Assembly: GCF_000204055.1 (NCBI RefSeq)
Contig: NW_006768807.1
Location: 531,533-595,532 of the forward strand
Source: Melampsora larici-populina 98AG31
Lineage: Eukaryota; Basidiomycota; Pucciniomycetes; Pucciniales; Melampsoraceae
Reading direction: 5' to 3'
Length of the DNA: 64,000 bases
A program made the position numbers and the translations under genes. A model generated the notes under the pieces. It saw nothing but the letters and a program-made list of their open reading frames with translations, was not told the DNA's origin and searched no databases. Positions 1-13,100 of this stretch are shown here, one piece after another; the first letter of the stretch is position 1; each line of letters begins with the position of its first letter.

Positions 1-1462
1 AGATGACATATCCTCTGACGTGACAGGCGAACTTGTATTACTTCGACTAGGACCGATTCCCAAATCACTCTCTTTTGAGCTGGACTCCGAGGTGTCCGAT
101 TCAGTAGGGATTTGATACTGATGCTTGATACTGTGATCATAAGAAGGAGATTGAGAAATTGTGGAATCGAGACGAGTTTCGGGTGCAGAGGATGAGCATG
201 TGGACTTGGGCGAAGTGGTCAACTGTTGTTCTTCTTCAGCAATGGTCGAAGGCCTTGAGGTAGATTCAGATGCGGGGAAGGTGTGCTGAGAGGGAGGAGT
301 AGTGAACCAGGGATGTGAGAGAATGTTCTCGATCGAAGGCCTCGCTTTGGGATCTTGCTGAAGGATCTTGGAAATCAGATCTTGAGCCTCTGGGTAATTT
401 GAATGAAGTCAGTTTGTCTGCATGAAGTCACGATAAGACACTATTAGTCATCTCACCATTGCTGAGAAAGTCAGGGACGTCGAATTTGCCAGCCATGATC
501 AGTGACTTCATCACGTCCTCATCATCGTCATCAAATGGCAAGCTACCAGAAAGCAGCGTGTAAAAAATGATCCCCAGGGACCATATGTCGACCTCTTAAG
601 CATGACAAAGGACAGATTCAAGGTCGTAGGCTGTAGATCAGTATACATAAAACAAGACACGAAAATCGAATTCGAAGAGGCGAATGAACCCACCTTCGCC
701 CAGATATTTGCGTCCAGCCAGCATTTCAGGTGCTGCATAACCTGTTGTACCACAAAAGGTGTCCAATAGTTTTCTTTGTTCGAATTCTCTCCCAAAGCCA
801 AAATCGGCCAATTTTGGATTACAACGCTCATCAAGCAAGACATTTTCAAGCTTCAAATCACGATGTACCACGCCTGCCCGATGAACATAACCTAAGCCCA
901 GACAAATTTGACCAAAGATTCTCCTAGTTTCAGATTCAGTGAAGCGAGTCTTTTCAACCAGGTAATCAAACAATTCTCCCCCTGCACAGAGTTCAGTGAT
1001 CAACCAGATCGAGTGTTCAGTAGCGATGACCTCGTAAAGTTGAACCACATTAGGATGATGAAGTCTTCGGTGATGATGTATTTCTCGAGTAAGAAGAGGA
1101 GGTGAAGAAGATTTGGGGATGTGTTTGATAGCTACTCGGGTGCCCGTTAGTCGATGAATACCAATACGGACAGTACCAAAGCTACCTAAAGTGAGCAAAA
1201 GGGGGTATAAGTAATTGGTATCCAAGATGGAAAAGTCTGAAAGCAAGCTGACGAACCTTCACCGATGACCCTGCCAAGGGTGTAATTACCAACTACTTTG
1301 AGTTGAGTTGAGTTTAATTCTTTTCCAAGTTCTTGATAGGCTTGTACCAACTATCAAAGGAAGTGAATGTTAGTAAATGAAAGATGAAGCAAAAGATCAA
1401 GAAAAACTAACCTGAGCCTTTTGACCTGTTGCTGAATTGGGATAACGATGTCGATTGTGCAT
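1..1462 (-). CDS. CAMK-family Ser/Thr protein kinase (C-terminus off window)
   Basis: Minus-strand gene in at least five exons: 1412-1462 (ATG at 1462), 1257-1350, 694-1185, 457-594 and 1-389, the last running off the left edge. All joins keep frame. The kinase domain starts soon after the N-terminus: glycine loop GEGSFGTV (split by an intron), VAIK lysine, HRDLKLEN catalytic loop, DFGFGR magnesium loop, APEML activation-segment end and DIWSLGI helix. A Ser/Thr-rich tail follows. The family phosphorylates serine or threonine; SNF1/Kin4/Gin4-like kinases of this group act in growth and cell-cycle control. I infer CAMKL membership from the loop sequences but cannot name the orthologue or its substrate. 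No break is visible. Confidence 0.88.
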
Positions 1463-3371
1463 GATAAAAGAAGTATGAAGTGAAGAAGAGAAAAAGAGAA
1501 AAGAAGAAAGAAAGGAAAGTGGTAATCAGATTTTGATGTTGATGATGTTGATGATTTGGATGAAGATGAATGAATGATATTTGTTTGGTAAGCTTTTAGT
1601 CTAGACTCTCTCTGTATGGGTTTATGTATGTAAAGTATGTGTATGTGTTTATCGATTGGGTTTTAAATGGATTTTAAGTGTTGATGGGTGGTAACCTTGA
1701 TTTTCCAAAAGTGCTAAAGTTGAAATTTCAAAAATAAAATCAATCAATCCATTCAATTCTCAATTGTACATTCGATTCAGTCGTCATGTAACATGTTCAC
1801 GTGATCTTTTGACTCTTCAAACTTTACTTTAAGATCACACTCTCACTCACCAATCACAATATGAACGAAGAAATTCAAACGAAACGAGAATGGGTTGAAC
1901 TTGTTGAGAGTACACGACTGCGCCACAGCAGATCACGTGTTTTGTACAGCTGTATTACTTGTAGTCTTTCCGTTCGTCTCCGGCAGAAGCTTCCTTCCCT
2001 CAACCATTGTGGAAGCTGAAGCCTCGGAGTACGAACTGACGAACTTCTCGTCCTATTCATTATAGGTATTGCAATATAACCATTGTGGAAGCTGAAGCCT
2101 CGGAGTACGAACTGACGAACTTCTCGTCCTATTCATTATAGAACTTGTTTGTTACCATGGTTTGTTTCGTATTTTTGGTACATTCCAATCTGCTGCATAA
2201 ACCAAAGACTGGATATGTACTCAGATGTACTCCTCATTACAGAAGAGATTCATTCATGATATTCACTTCTCATAATCGCTCTTGACCAAGCTCGCTAAAA
2301 ATCTTGTCCTCGATGAAGCATTAGTTTCCAAAGTTTTTTGTGGTGGGGATTTTTGGATTACAGACACATTTTTGTATTATGTAGCACCCCTGCTAGTCCC
2401 TGTCTTGGTTAGTCTAACCGCCAGCCAACTTTATAAAGCAACACACTAACACAGCACCTGCAAGCAAAATTCAAAAACTTATAACAGGGTCTCAATCACT
2501 CATACATAAGCTGAACATGAAGTAAGGAAAGCCAGTCATCAACCCAGTTTAGCCCAATCCAACAACCTAATCCAAATTTTGGAATAATTTTGAGACACAG
2601 ATTTGAGACCCTGTGCCCGTGATGCATGAATGAGCACTGAAGATAGCTGCATCAAATCCTGATGTTGCCTTTAATTAGCTGTTTGCCCATACCCTTACCA
2701 TCTATATCCTGGGAATCAATGTTGTTCTCTGGTCCAAGATTTAGAGCTCTCTGGGCCAAGACAATTTGGGATATCATGGACACTAACCTGGAGAGATGGT
2801 GGAGAAAACTTGATGTTGTGATCAATTAAAGGAGTCCACTTCCTTAGATTTTTTCTAAGCCATTTGACTCCCAAGGCATCAGCTCTAATTATATTCACAC
2901 CTCCTATTGGCACACAAACAATACCTAGGATATACACTGCCACATTTATCTTCAATTTTGATTTGACTCCAGGAGCACATTGTTTATAGTAGGGGTATTC
3001 AAAACTCCAGAAACGTGTCCCAAAAGTGTCCAAAAGTGTCATCCAGAAAGTTCTGGGACACTCCAAGTTCAAATTTGGATGTCACTTGTGGACACTTCTG
3101 GGAATATTTGAAAGCACCTCTTGAGCCACGATTCCAGGTACTCTGTGCCTCACGTCTCAAGATGCCGCAAGTCTCAGCCAGACACCAAGTCCTACAGGTT
3201 CTGAAAGGGGTATCACACCACCTCCTCGCTCACCCCACAGATGACACACTTCCTCTTTCATCAGCGACTCATCCCTCAAGCACCACAAGATTGTTATCAA
3301 CTGTGCTCCTCCTGCCTCAGTTACTACCGGAACTTCCAATTACACCAGCCACTCATCTAACTTTGGGTCTC
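1463..3371. other. Intergenic region, no gene recognised
   Basis: Upstream of the kinase the plus strand is rich in short GATGAT and GAAGAA runs, probably 5' UTR and promoter. I see no coding homology from 1463 to 3371 apart from the 64-bp direct repeat listed separately. Around 3005-3110 there are several copies of short gtgtcc / ggacac words in both orientations, which may be the ragged left end of the Harbinger element. Confidence 0.4.
2002..2141. repeat. 64-bp direct duplication with 12-bp spacer
   Basis: The segment beginning aaccattgtggaagctg and ending attcattatag occurs at 2002-2065 and again at 2078-2141. The copies look identical and are separated by 12 bases. It is not a simple repeat. 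It may be a recent local duplication or the footprint of an imprecise repair event. Confidence 0.85.
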
Positions 3372-4766
3372 ATGCTGAAAAGTAGAAGGATCCGACGACT
3401 TCAGGACTTTGAATCAAAGAAGAGCGAGGTTGAAGTATGGTTGGCGGAACTGGAACGGCTTGAAAATCAGCGATATCTGACTTCACAAACTCTCCGTGAT
3501 TGAGACCATTGTTATGAGATTTTCAATGGTCTGATGAACGCTCCAGAGGGCTTATTCTTAAAAGTGGTAAGGTGTCCTTTTCTTTATGCTCTTTTCAATC
3601 TTTGGTAACATTGGATTTGTTGGTATGTTCAGGCACGAATGAAAAAGGACAACTTCATTACTCTGTATCATAAGATTGAGAATAGCAAAGTATTCCGGAA
3701 CACTTCCAGCAATCCTCAAACAAAGGTTGAAGTCCAACTTTTGGTCGCTCTAGCAAATATGGGTCTCTTGGGAAACGGCGGACAGGTTTCAATCATAGGC
3801 CGTTTATTAGGTGTTTCAGGTCCGTGCTTTTACATAAACAACATCGTTATTTGCTCTTATTGACTTTTTTACAAATTGTAGACGGGAGTGTTGAAAACTA
3901 CACCTGGCGATGTATAGCAGCGATCCTTGGATTACAGCCTCAGTATCTTAGCTGGCCATCCCGAGATGAGCGTGCAGAAATCCGGAACGAGATTGCTCAG
4001 GATCACCCAGTTTTGAAGGGGTGTGTGGGTTTTGTTGATGGGACACTGATTCCCTTAGCTTTTGGGCCAGTCTTTTGTAAAGAAGATTATTGGACGCGGA
4101 AGTATTTTTACGGACTGAACTCGATGATAGTGTGTGATCATCGCCGGCAAATCACTTTTGCCCGTCATGGATGGTGCGGGAGCGTTCATGACCAGCGAGT
4201 TCTCAGGACTTCCTCAGTAAGTCCTGTCTCTTTGAATCCTCTAAAAATCATTACACCACACATAGAAGCTGACTGCCCCTATAGCTTTGGTGTCACCCCA
4301 CTCGTACTTCAGCGAGGGTGAGTATTTAGTCACAGACTCCGGCTACAGTGCGTCCAAATACACGGTTCCTCTTTTCAAAAAGAATTCCACCTGCGAACTT
4401 CCCGGACTCAAGAATTCATTTAACAAAGAACTTAGTGAAGCAAGAACAGTAATTGAGCACGTCAACGGGATGCTCAAAGCAAGATTTCAGATGCTGAAGG
4501 AATGTAGATTGATTTTACGAGATAAACGCTCGATGAAACGGATAAACAGCCTTTTGATGGCGTGTTGTCTGCTTCACAACTTCTTGTTGCAAGAGGATCC
4601 AACTTCATTTTCTTATGGTCTTCCTGATGCAGTCGAACGTGAAGCCGAGCGACATCATGCTGAAGAAACACCGGCGGTAGCTAACGCGGTTTTGGCCGAC
4701 AACGACGACTCGTTACGCAGAGAAGTTTTTACAGACTATTGTCGTCTTATGGGAGAAGACATATGA
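3372..4766 (+). pseudogene. PIF/Harbinger-type DDE transposase with one in-frame stop
   Basis: Four exons, 3372-3566, 3633-3819, 3882-4216 and 4266-4766, join in one frame of 406 codons. The only break is a TGA at 3501-3503. The catalytic triad is visible: D in GFVDGTLIP, D in YLVTDSGY and E in EARTVIEHVNGMLK. The C-terminal LLMACCLLHNFLL is typical of Harbinger DDE_4 transposases. Such proteins cut and paste their element and usually need a separate Myb-like partner, which I do not see here. The stop lies after residue 43, upstream of the DDE core, in context gatTGAgac; reverting C to T would restore Arg. Termini and target duplication were not resolved. Confidence 0.85.
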
Positions 4767-5766
4767 TGTTGGTGAGTGTCATCTCCCTCATGTATTTTGT
4801 CTCTCGCTCACATTCTGATTGTTGTTGAAAGATTGTTTCCACTCGAAAAAAAAAATTAAACTCATTTCGATCGATAAGCCGCTCTGATTTGTTTTGAAAC
4901 ATTGTTTCCGCTCAAAAAGCAATGATTAAAGTCTTTTCGAATCATCACCCGCTGCACTTTCTAGTCATGTTATCTTTATGTTTTCAGCTGCCAAATGAGT
5001 CAAAGAAATGAAATCACCTCTTTTTGTGTTCAGAGAACTTGCGTATGAGAGTTAGAAAGTGAGAACGAGTCTTCTGACTCGTTTATCTCATAACAAATGG
5101 AATCGATGATGTCCAAAAGCAAGGTCAAAACCGCATCACAAAAAATAGTGGTGGTGCGGCGGAAGCGATGCGGCACTGCACTACTCAGAATGTGCTTTTC
5201 TGCTAGTGGGTGGCTGCGCAGCCCTATTGGAAAAGCCCATATTCCTATAGTGGTATATTCGCTGCGCTCAAGCTTTTTGATAGCTTGTCCACACGTACAG
5301 CGGTACACATAGTGACCACTAGGTGTATTTGTATTCAGAATACAACTACATGTATGTTAATTACATACATACATCACTCCGACTAAACACATTGGCTGTT
5401 TTGAACCGGTCGTCCCGGTCAAGCACCTTCCTTTCCACTTGGAATCAACTCAACACGTACCTGGACCCAATCCACCTCCCCCACCAACCACCTCATCACG
5501 CATGCTCACAATTCAGAAGGCCGACAAGTTGTTGACAAATGTTATATCAAATGAAAACCACAAATTCAACTTCGAATGGGATCAGAAATCAAGTCGGTGA
5601 GTACAGAGATTTCAAAAGGTATAAAATATCGAACCAATTGCTGACTCCTTCCTCTGGTTCTTTTTCATAACTTTATTTTGATAACAGCGTCCTTCAATTA
5701 TTTCATCATCATAATTCTTTCTTTCACTTTTATTACCTTTCAATCCAAATCATTAGCCATATCTTT
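4767..5766. other. Intergenic region between Harbinger and hAT genes
   Basis: About 4830-4960 holds two imperfect copies of a segment around attgtttcc(a/g)ctc. From about 5148 come GC-rich words (tagtggtg, cgctgcgc) that reappear inverted beyond the hAT gene. The last 100 bases before 5767 are T-rich with TATA-like ataaaatat and are a plausible promoter. No other gene is recognisable. Confidence 0.4.
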
Positions 5767-8700
5767 ATGCAGCCATCTACCTCGTCGAACACTGGTCAGA
5801 GCACCTCAAAAGTCTCTGACCGGACCATTCGATCAAACTCTCGTATCTCTCTTGCACCACCATCAACAGCCCCATGTCTTTCTCCCTCAGGGAGGTCTCT
5901 TCGACCTAGGACCCCCGTTTGCACCCAGCCAAGATTTGTAATAGTCTCCAGTGACTCTCGACGGGCACTTCAAGTGGAACCAGTCTCCCCTGGACTCCCC
6001 TGCTCAGTCTTTTCCGAAATGAATGCCTCTATTGAGACCGAGAACGACATACCAGCTTCACCATTTCCATTGTGCTGCAAGAACAATAAGCGGAAGTCAA
6101 CTCAAGAGTCATCAATCAAGGCAGGCAAAAGGCCCCGTAAAACTCATGTAAGCATCTAATCTCCACTGTTTTTTATGACTTGTTTCACTTTTGTCATTGA
6201 TAATTAAATCAATCTCTATCTGTATTTTATCTTCATTTTTAGATTGAGACTGTACCCAATTGTATCAATCTCGATCAAGACTCTGAAAATGAAGCTATCC
6301 CCAGCAGGCCTCGTACTGGTATCAGGGCATCACAGCTAGCTCGAGTTCGAGAGCTGCTCAAGTATTTTCACCCTCCAATCTATCCGCAAGGCCAGGTCAG
6401 ATTTTCATCACTTTCTTTGTTTATCTGTTATGATTTCAAAATCATTTATTTCTTTTATTTTTCTCTTTTCTAGACCTCTGGTGATCCGAGATTGTACAGG
6501 TGTAGGTGGTGTTGTGGTCGTTTTCTCAAAGGGATGACCAGCTACTACAACCTATACGGACATCGAGATGGATGTAAAGGTCGTCCAGCATGCCCCCGAA
6601 GATCAGCAGCCTTGGCTGCTGGGATGGACCTCCCTCCTTCCTGGCAGGATCAGCAAGATGCTGCCATTAGCTCCTGGTCGGGAAATCTTGATTCCTTTGT
6701 CTCAAAGGATAAGTCCAGTGTCGACCTCCTGAATCTTGTCCTTGTGATCTGGGTAGTGCGACACGCTTTACCATGGGCTCGTTTTCAAGACGTTGCTCTG
6801 CGGGCTGCTTTTAGACTGTCAAATGTATCGGCGACTGTTAGATCGCCAGTTTGGGCCGCAAATACCGCCAAGCGTCTCTATTGTGGAATGCAAAACACAG
6901 TTATACAAATGATCAAGGTTAGTTATTTTGTTTATCATTTCTTATTCATTTTGAATCCTTTTTTGTTAATTCCTCTCTTTATCTTTACTATCCTTTTCCT
7001 CTCTCTTCTATAGAACAATAGCAGCAAGTTTTGCTTGATTCATGATGGCTGGACGACTCGCCGGAGCCGACATGCTTTCATTGGTATTAATGTTACTTTC
7101 ATTGATGATAAATGGAATTTCAAGACCGTTCATCTGGCTCTCAAGTTGGCTGCTTGGAACCACGCCGGTGTTTTACTGGCTCGACCTGTGGCACGTTTCC
7201 TCATTAAGCACGGACTACATGATAAGATGAGTCTTTTGTTCTTTTTTTTTCTACTTTCTTTACAAAGTGATCCTGACATGTTTTAATTATCTACATGTTA
7301 GCTCAAACGACCGATTCGGGGTCTAACAATAAAACCCTCGCGCTCGAAGTCCAAAGGCTCTTCTTGGAAGCCACTCCAAGCGTTGATTGGGATGCTGATC
7401 ACTTGCATCTTCGATGCTATGCCCACAAGTTAGCGTTAATTGTGAAGCATGGCCTAGCTGCAATTGGTATTGATCCCGGTCACACAAAGCCCACGACTCA
7501 ACCCTTGTTCAATATCCCCACCCCTTCAATCACCTTGAACAATGGAACTGACAATGTAGATATTCACATGGAGGATCCGGAATCTGAAGATTCAGACCAT
7601 GCTAGCGAAGCAGAGGTTTGCGATTGTGGATCCAAGAGCGAATGGGACGGTGGCGATGATCATCTTCCTCTCTTATCATGTGCATTGCCAGGTACAAGCA
7701 GATCAAAGCCTGATCTTGTGGTTCAAGCGGTTAAAAAGGTGAGTTTGTCCTTCCTTCACTGCCTACCTGTATTTTCAGCTGAGTTGTCCTTCTTCAGGTT
7801 GATCGAGTCAGCCGCCTGATTGCCCGTCGTCCTTCTCGTCGTCTTGAGTTTCGTACTCGCGCTCAAGAATTGGGCAGAAAGATGCGCTGTCCAATCCTTG
7901 GTGTATCTAGCAAGTGGAATGGATTGCACGAAAGTCGATCAATCATGGTGGAAGGTGCTGAGGTTAGTTTTGTTCTCTTTGTTTTGTTTCTTGATAATCT
8001 TGACTCTAACCAGCTTTTTCACTTACAGGTAATCAACCAGATGTTGGCAAACGATCAAGAGGGCTACTTCGATGAGATATCGATATCAAAATCGGAATGG
8101 TTATGTGTCTCAGCTTTGTGTGAAGTCATGGACGTAAGTTTCTTTTATTAATCTACTAGTTTGAAGTTTTACAATCATATACTAACTATCTGTCCTTTTT
8201 CAGGTGATTGTTTGTGCCACGTCCCGAGTTGAAGGTGATCACCCTACCGCAGCAATTGTTTTGCTGGACTATCATCGTGTCAGAACCTCTCTCGAAAAAT
8301 TAAGCTCAACTTCACCTTATACCAGTCTCAAGAAGATGATCTCGGTCATGATCGATCGTCTGCGTGGATTCGAACTTGAAGCTCTCCACTGTGATGCCAT
8401 CATCATTGCTACTCTCCTTAACCCTCGGCTGCGATTGAAATTCTTCGAATTGTATCATCCATCGCATGTCGCTCGTGTCAAGACAATCTTTGAAGAACAA
8501 ACCCGAACTTATTCCAATAAGCAGCAAGTCTCGAATCCTGCTCCTGACACTTCCAATCACCAAAACATGTTGGTCACCGATGACGACTACAACATTTTTG
8601 CTTCTCTACCTGTGGCATTGGATGATGATGCTAGTCAAGAGATCGAGGGTTATGTTTCAGGAAAGTTTCCTCTTAATGGCGGTGCAATTCTTTTGTGGTG

Positions 8701-9508
8701 GAATGTACGTTTCCCTTTCCTTTTTGGTGTATTCATTTCTCTTCTACAATCTTTATTCAAGTTTCTCATTGTGTCTTTGGTTTTAGGATAATGCGGGTGC
8801 CTTTCCTGTGCTTGCCATCATGGCTCGTGATTTCTTGGCCTGTCCAGCAACCACCTGTTCGGCCGAAAGACTCTTCTCTGGAGCAGCTGATGTCTGTGGG
8901 TCGGATCGATCAGCTCTGTCCAGTCAAACTATTGAGCGTTCCTCTTCAACACGCGAATGGTTGAAGTCGGGTATTGAGGCACCTGAAGAGTTTTCTCAAG
9001 CCCTAGAGTTGGTGTGCAACATGGAAAAAAAATGAAGTGATACTTCATTTTTAGTTTCTTATTCTCTTATTCTCTCGTTTTCAATTTTATGTCTTTCCTT
9101 CTTATTTTTTATTATCTTTTTTAATTACTTCTCCTTCTCTAGTTAGTCTTAACTTTCAACACTCTCCTTAATAAAATTTTGTCCTCACTTTGGTCTGATT
9201 TATTTCACTGATTTTCACTCCCTCAACTCACCTTGCTTCGTATTTGTTTCCTTTGCTTCAATAATCTCGTAGTCTCACTTTAATAGTTCTTGTTTATACT
9301 TTATACCTACTTTACTATATGCCTTTTAATAAATTTCAGTGTTCATATTAAAACATGTGCCATGGCTGCTATGATAGTGCTAGCGACCCTATATCGCAGC
9401 GATTTTTAGTGACTGATCAGCATCACTACAAGAAAGTCATAGCGAGTGCTTCTTGCTAGTGGTGCGTAGCGAACCTCCTAAATAGTGGTACGTCACACCA
9501 CTATCTGG
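5148..9508 (+). mobile_element. Candidate hAT DNA transposon (ends tentative)
   Basis: An intact-looking hAT transposase is flanked by GC-rich subterminal words in inverted orientation: tagtggtggtgcgg near 5148 against cgtcacaccactat near 9497, and tcgctgcgct near 5260 against agcgcagcga near 9533. Such repeated subterminal motifs are transposase-binding sites in hAT elements. I found no convincing 8-bp target duplication, so the true ends may lie some tens of bases away from those given. Confidence 0.5.
5767..9035 (+). CDS. hAT-family transposase (BED finger, RNase H-like core, C-terminal dimerisation domain)
   Basis: Nine exons join without a stop: 5767-6147, 6243-6395, 6474-6917, 7014-7230, 7302-7738, 7798-7962, 8029-8133, 8204-8704 and 8787-9035, giving 883 residues. 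Every junction has GT...AG ends and correct phase. Exon 3 opens with a BED-like zinc finger (YRCRWCC...YGHRDGC). The core has FCLIHDGWTTRR and TTDSGSNN. The C-terminus carries the hAT dimerisation block LLWWN...FLACPATTCSAERLFSGA. The protein would excise and reinsert its element. The N-terminal 170 residues are low-complexity, with a basic KRPRKTH patch that could be a nuclear signal. An unbroken nine-exon frame suggests recent or current activity. Confidence 0.9.
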
Positions 9509-9827
9509 GACACGTCATATAGCTGTGCATAGCGCAGCGATTTCGACCTTGTTGGGTGACATGGGTTGGACCTCAAGAGATATTGAGCATGAAGTTGAGT
9601 AGTGCGCTGGAGGGCGCTGTCACTGAATAAAAAATACAGCTGTCCAGCCGAGGAAGAAACTCACCTGTACATGTTTTCGGATTCAGCAACGTTGGAGATG
9701 CTCTTACTCCCACTAGCAACAACTCGAAGATTTCTTACGTTTCCAAAATTTTTGGAAACGTATTGGAAACGTAAGCTGACACCTGTGGCCAGGTGTGGGA
9801 CTATTTGGACGCGGTGGAGGGCGTCTG
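9036..9827. other. hAT downstream region and flank of the Ty3 insertion
   Basis: Pyrimidine-rich 3' region of the hAT gene, then the inverted GC-rich words of the candidate hAT end (about 9370-9545), then a short unassigned stretch with a compound palindrome at 9734-9775. The last five bases, gtctg at 9823-9827, are the target duplication of the LTR element that follows. No gene recognised. Confidence 0.45.
9734..9775. repeat. Compound palindrome, possible MITE remnant
   Basis: Two nested perfect inverted repeats overlap: cttacgtttccaa (9734-9746) with ttggaaacgtaag (9763-9775), and tacgtttccaaaa (9736-9748) with ttttggaaacgta (9750-9762). The word ggaaacgta also appears just right of the Ty3 element at about 22940, so the interrupted locus was rich in it. 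Confidence 0.7.
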
Positions 9828-10113
9828 TGTAAGGGCTCATGTCCAGGGTCTTATTAAGTGTTACTTAATAATTAGGCACTTGGATTTAGTTTTGAGTGAT
9901 GTAAACTACGTTAATAATTCGATGAGGAAACAACTACTAAGCTATTACAATGTTCTTATATACACTACAACTTTCTAATTATTTTCGTAGATAGTTATCT
10001 CCATACCAACATTATTCAAATATCTTTAACAACTATTTGTTTATACAACTCTATTCCTCTACAACTTTCTTCGCAACTACATTTCAATTTCTTATACATT
10101 TCAAATCATTACA
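9828..10113 (-). repeat. 3' LTR of the Ty3-type element
   Basis: 286 bp, begins TGTAATG and ends CTTACA on the minus strand, looks identical to the copy at 22649-22934. Contains TATATAAG and the self-priming complement described at the other LTR. Confidence 0.93.
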
Positions 10114-10130
10114 ATAATAATCACCGTTTA

Positions 10131-10148
10131 CCCTCTTCCTCCTCTTTT
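10131..10148 (-). promoter_or_regulatory. Candidate polypurine tract
   Basis: On the minus strand this is an unbroken purine run, AAAAGAGGAGGAAGAGGG, 17 bases before the 3' LTR and overlapping the end of pol. Polypurine tracts prime plus-strand DNA synthesis. They usually abut the LTR, so the 17-base spacing is slightly odd. Confidence 0.6.
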
Positions 10149-13100
10149 ATAAATTTCCTAAAGCAGCTTGATACCCCATTGAAAATCTTGGATCTAATAA
10201 CAAATCCGGAACTGGAAATTGCGGGTACTTTGCGTGAAAATTTAATAAAAATAAGTCTAAATCTGAGGAAATATCCTGAATAGCCACCCATGTGTCATCC
10301 GAAACTGGTCTTCCTAGCCATCTTAAAAGATATTCTGGAGGTGATTTTCCTTTCTTCCTATAATCTAAAATGCCTGAAACGTGTCTCCAATCATGTGTCG
10401 GAGCAATGTTTGAATTTGAAGGTTGCTGTGTTATTTCCTTCCTTCCACCTACAGAAAGAGGAACATATGGAGAGATGAGAGAAATATTGAAAACAGGATG
10501 TAATTTAGAATAAACACTCCCCAGGTTTAGTCTAACCGCGTTCGGACCTATCATTTCAACTACTGGAAATGGACCGATCTTCTTGTAATCTAGTTTTGAA
10601 GAAGGGCGTGCTGTCGTTATGTTCTGTCTTGATAACCAGACTAAATCCCCCGGTGAATATGAAACAGTCGGGCGTTTATGTTTGTTGTATTGGTGCTTGA
10701 TATTGCTTGGCGTGTTTTAAAGAAAGTAAAAGATTTCATTGAACTGCCTCGAGGTTTTCAATAAATTTATCCGCTTGAGGTACTCGCGAAAATTCCGTAA
10801 AAATATTTGCACGCGGATGAAACCCCTGCCATGCAAAGAATGGTGTCATTTTAGTTGAGGAAGAAGTAGTATTGTTAAAACAAAACTCAGCCATTGGTAG
10901 TATATCCACCCAATCATCCTGTTGATAGCTTATGAAATGTCGTAGATAAGCTTCCAACGTCTGGTTAGTCCTCTCGGTCTGTCCATTCGTTTGCGGATGA
11001 AATGCCGTCGAAGGCGCTGGCTGAATACGTAACTGCCTTTGAACTGCTGTCCAAAAGGAAGAAACAAAGGTCGAGCCACGGTCTGAAACTATTTTATCAG
11101 GATAACCGTGATATCGAAAAAACTGAGAGACAAAAAGAGCCGCTAATTGAGGAGCCGACATTGATTCCCTACACGGAATGAAATGAGCGCCCTTAGAAAA
11201 ATGATCAGTTATGACTAAAATTGAATCGCAACCTGAAGAAATGGGTAATTTAACGATGAAATCAATTCCGATAGTGCTCCAAGGCCTATCCGGAGTCTTT
11301 GAAGGTATCAAATGTCCTTGAGCTGCTTGTGTATTACGCTTAGCACGCTGACACGAATCACAACTTCGAACGAAATCGATGACATCCTTGCGCAATGACT
11401 TCCACCCAAAAGTTCGAGTTATCGAGCTAATCATATGAGCAATTCCAGGATGACCCATAGAAGGTGAATCATGAAACGAAGAAAGAATAGTTTGACGAAG
11501 AGGTAAAGGCACAAAAAGCCTGTCACGGAACCACCACAACCCTCCCCTGAAAGTAAATAAAGGAGGAGGGGTGGCTGTATCAAGACCTTCATAAGTCCTA
11601 TATGAATCGAGTAAAAGATCTCTAGTATTTTTTGAAGGAATGATAAAGGAAGTATCAATAGAACACACAGAAACGCCATTTTTTACCATATACGGTTTTA
11701 AGAGCGTCATTCTGTTCTCATCAGAAGAAAAAGTTTCATAATCAGGACGTCGAGAAAGAGGATCTGCAGGATTAATTTTTCCTGGAGTATGTAATATTTG
11801 AAAATTCAAAGAGCTCAGATATGAAGCCCATCGAGCTTGTCTCGGTGTCAATTTCTGAGAAGTCATAAAATACCGCAAATTGGCATGATCTGAAAAGACC
11901 GTTACTGCTGTAGGCGTGCCTGTTAACCAAGCGCGCCATTCCTCAAAGGACTCGACGATGACCCCTAATTCTTGATCGTGGACTTGCCAGTTCCGCTCCG
12001 CAGGAGTAAGCTTTCAAGAGTAAGATGAAACAGGTAGCAAATTTCCATCCTTATCAGGTTGTGACAGGATGGCCGCCATTGCGAAACCAGAACAGTCGAC
12101 TTGTAAGGATCTAGGCTTGTCAAAGTCAAAATGTGAGAGAAGAGGAGCCGTAGTGAAAGATTTTAAAAGAGACTTAAAAGCAGAAAAACACGTAGAATTG
12201 GTTAACCCTGCCACGACGTCCACATTTTTCTGTGTTAAAGCCGTTAGAGGAGCTGAAATAGAAGAAAATTTATGGATAAAACGTCTATAGAAATTTGTAA
12301 AACCCAAAAAACGGTAAAGTTGCTTAGCATTCACTGGATAAGGCCAATCAGCAATGGTACTTAATTTCTTTGGATCCATGCGTAAACCCTCCTGAGATAT
12401 CACAAATCCCAAGAACGTAACCTCTGATTGATAGAATTGACATTTATCCAGAAGAGACATTTAACTTATGGAGTTGCAACTTGGCCAAGATATCCTGAAT
12501 ATGAACAGTATGCTCCTCACGAGTTTTAGAAAAAATTAGAATGTCATCAATATACACAAAGCAAGAAATACCTAGATGTTCTGATAAAACAGATTGGATA
12601 AAGCGCTGAAAGCAAGCCGGCCCATTTGCAAGACCAAATGGCATGACTAGGCACTCAAAAAGACCCCATGGAGTCCGAAAAGCGGTTTTCCATTCATCAC
12701 CCTCCTTAATTCTAATGAAATTGAATGCTGACTTTAAATCTAACTTAGTAAAATATTTGCAGCCCGAAACCCTAGTCAATAAATCACCTAAGAGAGGAAT
12801 AGGAAAACTGTCACAAATTGTCATAGAATTTAGAGATCTATAATCTACACACGGCCGATTCTTTTTACCAGGAACTTTAACAAAGAAAATAGGAGAAGCA
12901 GCAGAAGAAGAAGAATGACGAATGTTCCCCTTTTCCAACTGCCCATTAATCCAATCCTTCAACTCTATCTCCTCCACCTTAGAAAGCAAATAGGATCCTC
13001 CATAAGTGGGCACTGATCCTTCCTTAAGCCTTATACACATGTCGAACGAAGGTCGATGCGGCGGTAAAGATGAAGGGCCCTGCGGTTTAAAGACATCAGC

